Below are positions 9,170 to 21,082 of a DNA stretch of 64,000 nt, piece after piece. The stretch spans positions 22,258,001-22,322,000 of the forward strand of contig OY292280.1 in assembly GCA_958496175.1 (NCBI GenBank), given 5' to 3'. The first letter of the stretch is position 1. Each line of letters begins with the position of its first letter. This DNA is from Sisyra terminalis. Lineage: Eukaryota; Arthropoda; Insecta; Neuroptera; Sisyridae. The notes beneath the pieces were generated by a model. It was given only the letters and a program-made list of their open reading frames with translations, was not told the origin of the DNA and did not search any database. A program made the translations under genes and the position numbers.

Positions 9170-9228
9170 TTGACATGTATGTCAATTGAACCACCTTAAG
9201 TTTTTAGTGCCACCTGTGAGTCAGGTGG
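9170..9228. promoter_or_regulatory. Palindromic TGACAT and E-box/AP-1/E-box block, E2 unit A
   Basis: TTGACATGTATGTCAA (9,170-9,185) is a near-perfect 16-bp palindrome. At 9,210-9,228 a 6-bp stem CCACCT/AGGTGG encloses 7 bases and contains overlapping CACCTG, TGAGTCA and CAGGTG. These match E-box and AP-1 (bZIP) consensus sites; activity is not shown. Equivalents are 25,168-25,226 and 62,789-62,847. Confidence 0.5.
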
Positions 9229-9583
9229 ATGTACTCATAGCTTCCAACAAAATACGAATCGCATTTTGGCGTTGTCTTAATTCAAAATTCTAAACAATTC
9301 GAATTGTCAATACATAAGAAATGTTAGAAATAAGCAATAAATTTAAAAATTAAATATAATTACTTACTGCTTTTGATTTTTCACACATAAGAGATGAAAT
9401 TGAGTAGGAAATTGAATATGAAATAAAGGCATGCCAATCGAAAACTTAAGTTCATCCGTACATGCTGGGCAAATTTTTCCGAAAACCAAGCTCGTTTAAG
9501 GGATGACCGCGGCAATTTGGTGACCTTATGGCATTATTTCTAGACTTAAAAAAATATAAATAAATAATAAAAAAAAAAATATG

Positions 9584-9655
9584 ACATTTTCAAGGTTCGA
9601 ACCCGGAGATTGTTGCTTTAGATTCTCTCAACATATCCACTCGGCTACAACTGCA
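9584..9655 (-). repeat. tRNA-Ser-like sequence 2, E2 unit A
   Basis: On the minus strand GCAGTTGTAGCCGAGTGG closely resembles the 5' end of eukaryotic tRNA-Ser. It has a perfect A box (9,637-9,647) and a B box GGTTCGAACCT. Acceptor and anticodon arms do not pair well, so this is a tRNA-Ser-derived repeat head. The ATGGAGCAGCTATGGTT module lies upstream, as for tRNA-like sequence 1. Confidence 0.75.
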
Positions 9656-9719
9656 CGTGTTTGCATTAAATAAAAACTTATATATAAATATTTCTCAGAT
9701 CACAAAATTCAATTTTCTT

Positions 9720-9860
9720 TCGGGATCGAAATATTTGAAATTTTCCAAAACAAATTGAAACCATAGCTGCTCCATAATACTTCCGGAAAATGTGTCAATA
9801 TACATAGTAACATTTTGATGTTTTTCCCCATTTTTTTCGATATTTAAAATTCTAAGAAAC
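9720..9860 (-). repeat. ATGGAGCAGCTATGGTT module in E2, distal diverged copy
   Basis: On the minus strand ATGGAGCAGCTATGGTT is preceded by CATTTTCCGGAAGTATT and followed by TTGGAAAATTTCAAATATT and a TCGATC block, then tRNA-Ser-like sequence 2. It aligns with the proximal module but is much more diverged. Equivalents are about 25,718-25,858 and 63,339-63,479. Confidence 0.65.
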
Positions 9861-10284
9861 GGCAATGCATTATTGTCGTATGAACAAATATGTACTGCTC
9901 TTCTTTAAAGTAAATCAAAACCAACTATCAACTTTAAGAATTTAATTCCGCAAAAAGAAAACAAAATAAGTTTTCTCGTAAATTCCAATAAGATATTCAA
10001 CTCTTTTGTTGTTGTTGTACTATATTTGTACAATAACATAGGAAATAATATGAGAAATATCGTGAAAAATCAAATAGTTTGGTAGGCAATCTGCTTACAC
10101 CAATGTAAAAAACAAAATAAATGGTTGCAAAAATGTTGCATTTAATAACATTTCTCGGGTAATTTTAGGGCTGCTTTATGGTTTAATTTGTAATTTGTAA
10201 GGGTTATTTGAAATTTTTCATAAAAATATATGTCCATCCGTACATGCTGTGCAAATTTTTCCGAAAACAAACCACATTTAAGGG
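9860..10284. other. E2 distal region without recognised gene
   Basis: AT-rich sequence with TTGTTGTTGTAC and several AATAAA-like stretches. I see no convincing coding frame or structured element. Equivalents are 25,858-26,282 and 63,479-63,903. Confidence 0.4.
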
Positions 10285-10380
10285 ATGAAATCGACAATCA
10301 AAGTGGCAGAAGAAATCATCAAACTTCAAGTGTTTGTAACGTCAAGGGATCAAATAAGGGATGGTTTTCGATCCAGATAA
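10285..10380 (+). other. Short ORF, 31 codons, E2 unit A
   Basis: ATG frame reading MKSTIKVAEEIIKLQVFV and on to TAA, preceded by ACATTTAAGGG. It shares its first 13 codons with the E1' frame apart from H/K and K/E changes. Copies at 26,283-26,378 and 63,904-63,999. Confidence 0.35.
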
Positions 10381-10525
10381 AGTTTCGGGTTCGTAACAAT
10401 GTATTAAACGATAATATAACAATCTATTTCAAATTCGAGAAAAGAAAATTTTTCACCAAAATATACCGTGGGTTAACCATCGTTAATTTTTCACGAAAAT
10501 CGTAAACTTTATAAATAAATTATTA

Positions 10526-13500
10526 AACAATGTCCTTACGTGAGGAGTGGAGTGAAAATTTTTTTATCCTGAGTGCTAAAGGACATCCGCAATATCGTTT
10601 CAAACTTTCAAAAAGGACAATCAAATGCATAAAAAGGACATAAGGGATGTTTTCCTCACTTAATTAAAGTAGAATATTATAAACTAAACCATTCTTAACC
10701 ACAATGCAAAAAATAAAATGCATTTGTTACGTATATCTTTGGAAAATTGAAACTGGAAATTAAATTGTTGAAAGTCTATGCGAAAAAATTCGACTGATAT
10801 TGGGTCATTTAAAGAAGGAGACTTTTCATTATGAGGTCTAGTTTTCTCAACGGATTCGGAATTAAGGCTATCAAGTGAAATATAATAGGAAAACAATTTT
10901 GTCCTGTGTGCCAAAAGACACCCGCAATATCGTTTCAAACTTTCAAAAAGGACAATTTTCTAATGCATAAAAAGGACATAAGGGATGTTTTCCTCACTAA
11001 ATTAAAGTTGAATATTATAAACTAAACCATTCTTAACCACTATGCAAAAAATAAAATGCATTTGTTACGTATATCTTTAGAAAATTAAAACTGGAAATTA
11101 AATTGTTGAAAGTCTATGCGAAAAAATTCGACTGATATTGGGTCATTTAAAGAAGGTGCCTTTTCATTATGAGGTCTAGTTTTCTCAATGGATTTTGAAT
11201 TAAGGCTATCAAGTGAAATATAATAGGAAAACAATTTTGTCCTGTGTGCCAAAAGACACCCGCAATATCGTTTCAAACTTTCAAAAAGGACAATTTTCTA
11301 ATGCATAAAAAGGACATAAGGGATGTTTTCCTCACTAAATTAAAGTTGAATATTATAAACTAAACCATTCTTAACCACTATGCAAAAAATAAAAAGCATT
11401 TGTTACGTATATCTTTGGAAAATTGAAACTGGAAATTAAATTGATGAAAGTCTATGCGAAAAAATTCGACTGATATTGGGTCATTTAAAGAAGGTGACTT
11501 TTCATTATGAGGTCTAGTTTTCTCAACGGATTCTGATTTAAGGCTATCAAGTGAAATATAATAGGAAATCAATTTTGTCCTGTGTGCCAAAAGACACCCG
11601 CAATATCGTTTCTAACTTTCAAAAAGGACAATTTTCTAATGCATAAAAAGGACATAAGGGATGTTTTCCTTCACTAATTTAATGATGAATAATATAAACT
11701 AAACCATTCTTAACCACTATGCAAAAAATAAAAAGCATTTGTTACGTTCATCTTTGGAAAATTGAAACCGGAAATTAAATTGATGAAAGTCTACGCGAAA
11801 AAATTCGACTGATATTGGGTCATTTAAAGAAGGTGACTTTTCATTATGAGGTCTAGTTTTCTCAACGGATTCTGAATTAAGGCTATCAAGTGAAATATAA
11901 TAGGAAAACAATTTTGTCCTGTGTGCCAAAAGACACCCGCAATATCGTTTCAATCTTTCAAAAAGGACAATTTTCTAATGCATAAAAAGGACATAAGGGA
12001 TGTTTTCCTCACTAAATTAAAAATGAATATTATAAACTAAACCATTCTTAACCACTATGCAAAAAATAAAAAGCATTTGTAACGTATATCTTTAGAAAAT
12101 TGAAACTGGAAATAAAATTGTTAAAAGTCAATGCGAAAAAATTCGACTGATATTGAGTCATACAAAGAAGGTGACTTTTCATTATGAGGTCTAGTTTTCT
12201 CAATGGATTTTGAAATAAGGCTATCAAGTGAAAAATAATAGGAAAAAAATTTTGTCCTGTGTGCCAAAAAAAGACACCCGCAATATCGTTTCAAACTTTC
12301 AAAAAGGGCAATTTTCAAATGCATAAAAAGGACATAAGGGATGTTTTCCTCACTAAATTAAAGCTGAATATTATATACTAAACCATTCTTAACCACTATG
12401 CAAAAAATAAAAAGCATTTGTTACGTATATCATTGGAAAATTGAAACTGGAAATTAAATTGTTGAAAGTCTAAGCGAAAAAATTCGACTGATATTGGGTC
12501 ACTTAAAGAAGGTGACTTTTCAACATGAGGTCTAGTTTTCTCAACGGATTTTGAATTAAGGCTATCAAGTGAAATATAATAGGAAAAAAATTTTGTCCTG
12601 CGTGCCAAAAGGCACCCGCAATAACGTTTCAAACTTTCAAAAAGGACAATTTTCTAATGCATAAAAAGGACATAAGGGAAGTTTTCCTCACTAAATTAAA
12701 GTTGAATATTATAAACTAAACCATTCTTAACCACTATGCAAAAAATAAAAAGCATTTGTTTCGTATATCTTTGGAAAATTAAAACTGGAAATTTAATTGT
12801 TGAAAGTCTATGCGAAAAAATTCGACTGTTATTGGGTCAATTAAAGAAGGTGACTTTTCATTATGAGATCTAGTTTTCTCAACGGATTCTGAATTAAGGC
12901 TATCAAGTGAAATATAATAGGAAAACAATTTTGTCCTGTGTGCCAAAAGACACCCGCAATATCGTTTCAAACTTTCAAAAAGGACAATTTTCTAATGCGT
13001 AAAAAGGACATAAGGGATGTTTTCCATCACTAAATTAAAGTAGAATATTATAAACTAAACCATTCTTAACCACTATGCAAAAAATAAAAAGCATTTGTTA
13101 CGTATATCTTTGGAAAATTGAAACTGGAAATTAAATTGTTGAAAGTCTATGCGAAAAAATTCGACTGATATTGGGTCATTTAAAGAAGGTGACTTTTCAT
13201 TATGAGGTCTAGTTTTCTCAACGGATTCTGAATTAAGGCTATCAAGTGAAATATAATAGGAAAACAATTTTGTCCTGTGTGCCAAAAGACACCCGCAATA
13301 TCGTTTCAAACTTTCAAAAAGGACAATTTTCTAATGCATAAAAAGGACATAAGGGATGTTTTCCTCACTAAATTAAAGCTGAATATTATAAACTAAACCA
13401 TTCTTAACCACTATGCAAAAAATAAAAAGCATTTGTTACGTATATCTTTGAAAAATTGAAACTGGAAATTAAATTGTTGAAAGTCTAAGCGAAAAAATTC

Positions 13501-15128
13501 GACTGATATTGGGTCACTTAAAGAAGGTGACTTTTCATTATGAGGTCTAGTTTTCTCAACGGATTCTGAATTAAGGCAATCAAGTGAAATATAATAGGAA
13601 AACAATTTTGTCCTGTGTGCCAAAAGACACCCGCAATATCGTTTCAAACTTTCAAAAAGGACAATTTTCTAATGCATTAAAAGGACATAAGGGATGTTTT
13701 CCTCACTAAATTAAAGTTGAATATTATAAACTAAACCATTCTTAACCACTATGCAAAAAATAAAAAGCATTTGTTACGTACATCTTTGGAAAATTGAAAC
13801 TGGAAATTAAATAGATGAAAGTCTTTGCGAAAAAATTCGACTGATATTGGGTCATTTAAAGAAGGTGACTTTTCATTATGAGGTCTAGTTTTCTCAACGG
13901 ATTCTGAATTAAGGCTATCAAGTGAAATATAATAGGAAAACAATTTTGTCCTGTGTGCCAAAAGACACCCGCAATATCGTTTCAAACTTTCAAAAAGGAC
14001 AATTTTCTAATGCATAATAAGGACATAAGGGATGTTTTCCTCACTAAATTAAAGTTGAATATTATAAACTAAACCATTCTTAACCACTATGCAAAAAATA
14101 AAAAGCATTTGTTACGTTTATCTTTGGAAAATTGAAACTGGAAATTAAATTGTTGAAAGTCAAAGCGTAAAAATTCAACTGATATTGGGTCATTTAAAGA
14201 AGGAAACTTTTCATTATGAGGTCTAGTTTTCTCAACGGATTTTGAATTAAGGCTATCAAGTGAAATATAATAGGAAAAAAATTTTGTCCTGTGTGCCAAA
14301 AGACACCCGCAATATCGTTTCAAACTTTCAAAAAGGACAATTTTCTAATGCATAAAAAGGACATAAGGGATGTTTTCCTCACTAAATTAAAGTTGAATAT
14401 TATAAACTAAACCATTCTTAACCACTATGCAAAAAATAAAAAGCATTTGTTACGTATATCTTTGGAAAATTGAAACTGGAAATTAAATTGTTGAAAGTCT
14501 AAGCGAAAAAATTCGACTGATATTGGGTCATTTAAAGAAGGTGACTTTTCATTATGAGGTCTAGTTTTCTCAACGGATTCTGAATTAAGCTTATCAAGTG
14601 AAATATAATGTGAAAAAAATTTTGTCCTGTGTGCCAAAAGACACCCGCAATATCGTTTCAAACTTTCAAAAAGGACAATTTTCTAATGCATAAAAAGGAC
14701 ATATGGGATGTTTTCCTCACTAAATTAAAGTTGAATATTATAAACTAAACCATTCTTAACCACTAAGCAAAAAATAAAAAGCATTTGTTACGTATATCTT
14801 TAGAAAATTGAAACTGGAAATTAAATTGTTGAAAGTCTATGCGAAAAAATTCGACTGATATTGGGTCATTTAAAGAAGGTGACTTTTCATTATGAGGTCT
14901 AGTTTTCTCAACGGATTTAGAATTAAGGCTATCAAGTGAAATATAATGTGAAAAAAATTTTGTCCTGTGTGCCAAATGACACTTGCAATATCGTTTCAAA
15001 CTTTCAAAAAGGACAATTTTCTAATGCATAAAAAGGGCATAAGGGATGTTTTCCTTCACTAAATTAAAGTCGAATATTATAAACTAAACCATTCTTAACC
15101 ACTATGCAAAAAATAAAAAGCATTTGTT
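10526..15128 (-). repeat. 338-bp satellite array 1 (about 13 monomers)
   Basis: Tandem array counted by the landmark ATGCAAAAAATAAAA, which recurs from 10,704 to 15,102 in 13 steps of about 338 bp. Neighbouring monomers look about 93-97% identical. The first partial monomer is chimeric and diverged: it carries the outer type with CCTTACGTGAGGAGTGG, also found in the inverted relic at 2,440. One monomer near 12,270 has three extra A. Each monomer holds a minus-strand frame of about 78 codons whose first codon is TTG. An in-frame TAG lies 10 codons upstream in most monomers, so it is not treated as a gene. The array ends in mid-monomer at GCATTTGTT. Confidence 0.95.
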
Positions 15129-15750
15129 GGAAAACTTTTAGGTCCTTGATCCTTTTTTTCAAGAAAACAAATTTGTATTTAAATAGCATTAGCTAGCACA
15201 ATAGGTGAATTTTAAATATCGAAAAAACCATTAACGATATCGAAAACTTTAGGTTTTATTGGATTTTTGTTTCGATCGTAACGTAATATTGCTACGGTGT
15301 GAATTTCTTCGAGAAATTCGACAAACATTTTTTTGAAAAAAATCGACGTACATTTGGTCGACGAAATAAAATTTCTCAGAAGAGAAAAAAAAAAGTTTTT
15401 CCCCTTAAGCTTTTCCGGGACCAAATTTATACCATCGATAGAGTAATTCAAGCGCTATCGAATGAGCCTACTATAGTTAACCTACGATCGATAGTTATCG
15501 CTACAAATGGCTTTGAAGTTGGAAAAAGTGAAAAAAATCGCCAATTTAGGCCAACTTTTGGGATTTTTTAGAAAACCGGCCCAAAAATTTTTCGCCTAAA
15601 AATGAAAAATTATATAATTAAAAATTATATTTAGGCTTCTCGGAGCGTAACTAAGCCATTCCCGAAATCCCATTTCACTAAATTCGAGGTCCCCCCCCAA
15701 AAAAAAAAAACGAAAAAATTGACTTCAGGATATGTTTTTTAGGCCTCCCG

Positions 15751-15875
15751 TGACGTAACTAAGCCATTCCCAGAGTCCTACTTCCCGAAAATCGAAAATT
15801 CGGTAATTTTTCGGGAATGACGTCATTGGGTGGCGACGTATGTGCGACGTCATATATATGAAAAGAGTGACGTCA
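15751..15875 (-). promoter_or_regulatory. CRE-type site cluster in E3 head, A/B boundary
   Basis: Same cluster without its palindromic partner. One site is changed to CGACGTCA near 15,845, leaving two perfect octamers and one TGACGTAA. Confidence 0.55.
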
Positions 15876-16064
15876 CAAAACCATTGAGCAAAAATAAAAT
15901 GAAAAATATATAGCATCATCGATCGATCATTTCGAACCCCGAAAGGTTGGAACTGTTCGATCGAATATTTCGATGATACAATGTCTGGAATGAGGAATTA
16001 ATGTTAATTAGATATATTATAAGCTGTAAGGAATAGAAATCAATTATTAGAAATTATAAAAATC

Positions 16065-16144
16065 CGGGACCAATCGGGATGCGAACCAGGGACCTCGACT
16101 CCGAACAACAGCAACGGCGACCAAGACGACTCGGCTATCAGATG
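16065..16144 (-). repeat. tRNA-like sequence 1, E3 at A/B boundary
   Basis: Both boxes intact. It differs from the unit A and C E3 copies by GACCTCGACTCC in place of GACCTCAACTCC. Confidence 0.7.
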
Positions 16145-16950
16145 ATATATGTAAATGACCTTAAAACTCATACATAAACAATTCTTATGAGATTTTTGGA
16201 AAATTGAAAAAAAAATTCGATCGATGGAGTTGGAATTTTCCAAAAATATTTTAACCATAGCTGCTCCATGTTAAAGTTGGAAAATTTTACTAAAAACATT
16301 GCAACATTTTAAGATCCTTGATCCTTTTTTTCGAAAAAAACAACATTTGTATTTCAAAAGAATTTCTTCAGAAAATTAAAATGTAGGTATATATAAAAAA
16401 AATCGATAAGGAAATCAAAAAGTTAAGATATTTTTCGATATTGTCTTTATCGTATTATTCGATAATCTATCGAAAAATATTGAACATACCTTACTTACTT
16501 AATCGTTGCATTATCTTAACTTTTCTTTGTATCTTAACTCAGAAATATAAAATTCAGGAGGATGGGTGCGGAAAATCAAATTGAAACAATATGTTCAATT
16601 AACATAAATTTATTAATGTTAAATATCAATACAGTTTATAATAAATTACAATATTAGTTTTTCCATTATTACAATAGTTTATATAATTTATGTAAAAGTA
16701 TCAATTATTATAATCATATAGAAATATTAAGTTAATTAAATTTTCTTGATTTACAGATATTTTCACTATTTATCACTTAAACCACTTTATCACTTAAACC
16801 ACTTTATAACTTCACATTCACTGAATTATTAAAACACGATTTACAGCACAGATTGTTGTAGTAAATCCATTAGTGATCTTCTCGGTAGATATCAATTGTG
16901 GAAATGATATCCTTTATGAATTTGATGGATGATCCTCCAAAGATCCGCAT

Positions 16951-17972
16951 TTATTCCTCAAACGTCCATTCGGAAATGAAGAACATCTCAACTCCAATGA
17001 ATAATTCTCCGTTGTCATCGGTCAGCTTCTTCTGGAACGAAAAAATCAATAAATAATCAAAAATCAATATTTGGAAGTCTCAAAAGTACAGCGACTTACC
17101 AATTATTTATCTCCCAACAAGATGATACATTCTTTAGCGCAAAAACAATGTCTTTGTCCTTAGTTTCTTGGTAATTTGGATCTGTAAAAATATATTTTAT
17201 AATTATTTAAACAAATTATACTTTCTAGCTACATTAACATGTATAGGTACTGGGGAACATATAATTTACCTAATGAAAACATTGGTTGCTTCTGCATTTA
17301 TTAACACAAAAGTCACTTCCAATTCTTTTTCATTTACCTATGTAGCATAGATTTAACACTTGTGGGAACGTCACTGGACTTTTTACATTTCACATTAAAC
17401 ATGCTGTGCAAATTTTTCCATATACAAAGCCCATTGAAGGTATGAAATTGTGCATCAATTTGGAGGCAGATGAAATCATCAAACCCTTCAATATTCAAGT
17501 GCTTCTAACTTCGTCAAATAGGTAAGGGATGACTTTGTAGCCGGGCTGATAAGTATGTTGAGGGAACAATCTCCGGGTTCGAACCTTGAAATTGCCATAT
17601 GAAGGATATCCGTAGATGGTGTCCGGTCGCTGCTTATTGCTTAAATACATTTCTTACAGTTGTATCTAGCTACTCGAGGACCAATCTTTAAATGGAGTCA
17701 TCAAAAAATGAACAAGACCTAACATTTAATTATTTATGTCAATAGGAAATGAGGATTGTTTTCTGATAAATTTGTACAGTACCTGCAGCATTTCTTCGGA
17801 CGTTTTCCAGATGATTTTCTGAAAAATAAACGATGGTAAGTGCAAGTGTTTTATTCCTGTAAAAAGTTGTTACTTTCAATTCGAAAAGGTTTGCAACTAC
17901 CTTTGGGGCATAGACGGTATAGACCCAAAGAATAATAAGTGTCAATTTCACCAAACAATCGTTCCTATTCAT
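16951..17972 (-). pseudogene. Captured spliced gene, E3 unit B
   Basis: Counterpart of 949-1,967: signal-peptide frame 17,972-17,739, middle exon 17,181-17,100, last exon 17,031-16,951. The middle exon reads DIVFALKNVSS, where unit A reads DIVFGLKNVSS. The one-base phase conflict before the last exon is the same. Confidence 0.5.
17531..17595 (+). repeat. tRNA-like sequence 2, inverted copy in E3 unit B
   Basis: Counterpart of 1,526-1,590 at offset 16,005. Confidence 0.7.
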
Positions 17973-18285
17973 AGTAGGTAAGTTTTATTCCGTTTTCACC
18001 GGAAAATATGCAGATTTCTGCTACTCTCCGGAACGATTTACTGGACGGCTATGCTGGAACCGGAGGTTTCGAATTCGATTGGCGAATGAGCCCAATATGT
18101 TTTGCTACCATAATAATTGGTTTTAATTTCTTTTAACTTACGTTGGCTCACATTATCACTTAATAACATGAACCCTCGTTTCCGAATTTTAGCACCATGT
18201 GTTCAATCGATCAACGATAGCCATCGACATTTGGAAATGATTGATTGATCGATCGATGATTTACCTATATGTTTTTCCAATTAAA

Positions 18286-18750
18286 TCATGGTTAAGGATG
18301 ATTTAATCTTTAATATTCAACTCAATTTTGGCGAAACAAAACATCCCTTATATCCTTTTTATGCACTCGAAAATTGTCCTTTTTGAAACTTTGAAACGAT
18401 ATTGCGGGTTTCCTGTGGCACACAGGATAAAATTTTTTTCACTCCACATCTCACGTAAGGACATTGTTTAATAATCCGTTGCGAAAATTAGCTGTTATAA
18501 GGAAAAGTCACCCCTCAAAAATGACCTTTTTTCATGCCAATTTGGTGCAAGGGTTTTCACCTCCTTAATTTCCCAATTTAATTTTCCAAGGATCTAGTGA
18601 ACCAATGCTTATGATTTTTTGCATCATGGTTAAGGATGATTTAATCCTTAATATTCAACTCAATTTTGGCGAAACAAAACATCCCTTATATCCTTTTTAA
18701 GCACTCGAAAATTGTCCTTTTTGAAAATTTGAATCGATATTGCGATATTG
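18286..18750 (+). repeat. Degenerate inverted satellite relic, unit B
   Basis: Counterpart of 2,281-2,745 at offset 16,005, with the 338-bp spacing kept. It differs by a few bases, for example GGGTTTCCTGTGGC against GGGTGTCCTGTAGC. Confidence 0.85.
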
Positions 18751-19731
18751 GTTCGAAAAAAACCTTTATTTAACGGTGTTACAGGCGATTGAAGATTGGA
18801 TGGTTTTATGATTTTTTCTGCCACATGGATTGTCGATTTCATCCCTTAAACGAGCTTTGTTTTCGAAATAATTAGCACAGCTTGTATGGGAGGACTTAAA
18901 CTTTCTGTTTGGATTTCTCCATTGTAAGTTTGTTCAATTTTTACCAGTTTCCATGTAGTCAATTGCATCTCTTATGTGTGAAAAATCAAAAGCAGTAAGT
19001 TCATAATTCGGTTTTTAAATTATTGTTTTTTTTTTCTAACAAATCTAATTTGTTGACAATTCGAATTGTTTAGAATTTTAAATTAAGACAACGCCAAAAT
19101 GCATTCGACTTTTGTTGGAAGCTATGAGTACATCCACCTGACTCATAGGTGGCACTAAAAACTTAAGGTGGTTCAATTGACATACATGTCAAAAGTTCAC
19201 ACGTTGTAGCATAGATGGAGGTACGATACATGTCAATGTGACAGCTTATTTTTGAAAGTTATTAGTTCTTAATTGACTTTAGTTTATCCAATTAAATTGA
19301 ATATTTTATGTTATGGTTGTTTGAGCTGATGGCCAATGTTACATTTTAACTTCATAAAATCAGAATCGAATTAAATAAATGTGAAACCGATAATGTTTAT
19401 TGTGAAATTGTAGGTATGGACGCAATGTTTATATGAGATTATATGTACTTTCTGTTACTTTGGTAGATATTTTCCAACGTTTAACTAACTAATGAACGAC
19501 AAAAATGTATTTTTAAAATATATTTAAAAATAATTCATTCAGAGAAGAATATAATCAAATCATCTGTAAATGTAAGCCACTGGGAGTGCAGCTTAAGTAT
19601 TGTGAATATCAGAAGAATATATCAATCCACGGGATAAACAGGAAGATAATAAAAGATCAGGTTTTGATCACCGAATTAGGCATAATAGCGACTTAAACCA
19701 TGGTTGTAATTGAAAGTCCTCCTCATGGAGA

Positions 19732-19855
19732 GCTGATTTTTGCAATACAGTTAAGAATGATTCAGTTTTAAATGGCAGCAATTTTCTGCGAAAGAAAACC
19801 ATCTCTTATATCCTTTTTATGTACTTGAAAATTGTCCTTTTTGAAACTTTGAAAA
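19732..19855 (+). repeat. Satellite-like fragment inside E1', unit B
   Basis: Counterpart of 3,726-3,849 at offset 16,006. Confidence 0.75.
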
Positions 19856-20034
19856 AACAGCCCTTATCAGAAAAAGCAATCTTGCAACTTTGTTAATAAA
19901 TGCAGAAGTTTAGCAATCATTGTTTCATTATGGAAATTATGTAAATGGGCTGCGCCATATGTTCCCCAGTCTACATGTTAATGTCCCTAAAAAATTACAA
20001 TTTGTTTAAATATTAATAAAATATATTTTTACAG

Positions 20035-20280
20035 ATCCATACCAAGACATACTAAGAATCTGAGGCCCAAGACATTGTTTTTGCGCTGAAGAAAGTATCA
20101 TCATTTTGGGAGATAAATGATTGGTAAGTCGCTGTACTTTTGAGACCTCCAAATATTTTATTATTGATTTTTGATTATTTATTGATCTTTTAGTTCCAGA
20201 AGAAGCTGACCGATGACAACGGAGAATTATTCATTGGAGTTGAGATGTTCACCATTTCCGAATGGACGTTTGAGGAATAA
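20035..20280 (+). pseudogene. Exon pair of the captured gene, E1' unit B
   Basis: Counterpart of 4,029-4,274 at offset 16,006. It has the same 89-nt exon and a TTTTAGTTCCAG acceptor. Confidence 0.5.
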
Positions 20281-21082
20281 ATGCGGATCTTTGGAGGATC
20301 ATCCATCAAATTCATAAAGGATATCATTTCCACAATTGATATCTACCGAGAAAATCACTAATGGATTTACTACAACAATCAGAGCTGTAAATTGTGTTTT
20401 AATAATTCAGTGAATGTGAAGTTATAAAGTGGTTTAAGTGATAAAGTGGCTTAAGTGATAAATAGTGAAAATATCTGTAAAGCAAGAAAATTTAATTAAC
20501 TTAATATTTCTATATGATTATAATAATTGATACTTTTACATAAATTATATAAACTATTGTAATAATGGAAAAACTAATATTGTAATTTATTATAAACTGT
20601 ATTGATATTTAACATTAATAAATTAATTTTAATTGAATATATTTTTTTAATTCGATTTTCCGCACCCATCCTCTTGAATTTTATATTTCAGAGTTAAGAT
20701 ACAAAGAAAAGTTAAGATAATGTAACGAAGAGGTAAGTATGGTAAAATCAATGTTTTTCGATAGATTATCGAATAATTCGATTAAGCCAATATCGAAAAA
20801 TATCTCAACTTTTTGAAGTCCTAATCGATTTTATTTTATATATAAATTTTAATTTTCTGAAGAAACTCTTTTGAAATACAAATTGGTTTTTGTCGACAAA
20901 AAGGATCAAGGACCTTAAAATGATGCAATGTTTTTAGTAAAATTTTCCAACTTTAACATGGAGCAGCTATGGTTAAAATATTTTTGGAAAATTCCAACTC
21001 CATCGATCGAATTTTTTTTTCAATTTTCCAAAAATCTCATAAGAATTGTTTATGTATGAGTTTTAAGGTCATTTACATATAT

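Larger units (their letters stand above)
6191..10525 (+). mobile_element. Element E, forward copy E2 of unit A
   Basis: The most complete copy of E. In order it holds half the palindrome core, the CRE cluster, tRNA-like sequence 1, the ATGGAGCAGCTATGGTT module (minus sense), minus-strand exons, a satellite-like fragment, the AP-1/E-box block, tRNA-like sequence 2 with a second copy of the module, a 31-codon ORF, and the satellite array that follows. Confidence 0.82.
1..15997. repeat. Macro-repeat unit A (short-array version)
   Basis: First copy of a large composite repeat. It holds E3 (forward, its head lying upstream of the window), a spacer, E1' (reverse), E2 (forward), a satellite array of about 13 monomers, and the truncated head of the next E3. 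Position 1 aligns with 15,998 and 53,620. The phase of the unit is arbitrary because the window starts inside E3. Compared with unit B it has small indels (a 3-bp difference near 1,400 and a 10-bp loss near 15,684). Compared with unit C it is almost identical. Confidence 0.93.
15129..17595 (+). mobile_element. Element E, copy E3 at the A/B boundary
   Basis: Forward copy that starts directly at the end of array 1. Its first base matches the palindrome centre, where the same sequence follows CATTGGAAAACTTTTAGG in unit B. The head (15,129-15,997) has one CRE-type site changed from TGACGTCA to CGACGTCA near 15,845, and lacks a 10-bp repeat near 15,684. Confidence 0.8.

Noticed and set aside
9584..9655. 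Functional tRNA-Ser gene
   Set aside because: A and B boxes are good, but acceptor, anticodon and T arms do not pair properly; it is a tRNA-derived repeat.
15998..16010. TTAA-type transposon end at the unit start (TTAATGTTAATTA)
   Set aside because: The sequence on its left is also shared in all three E contexts, so this is not an element boundary; it only coincides with the window start.
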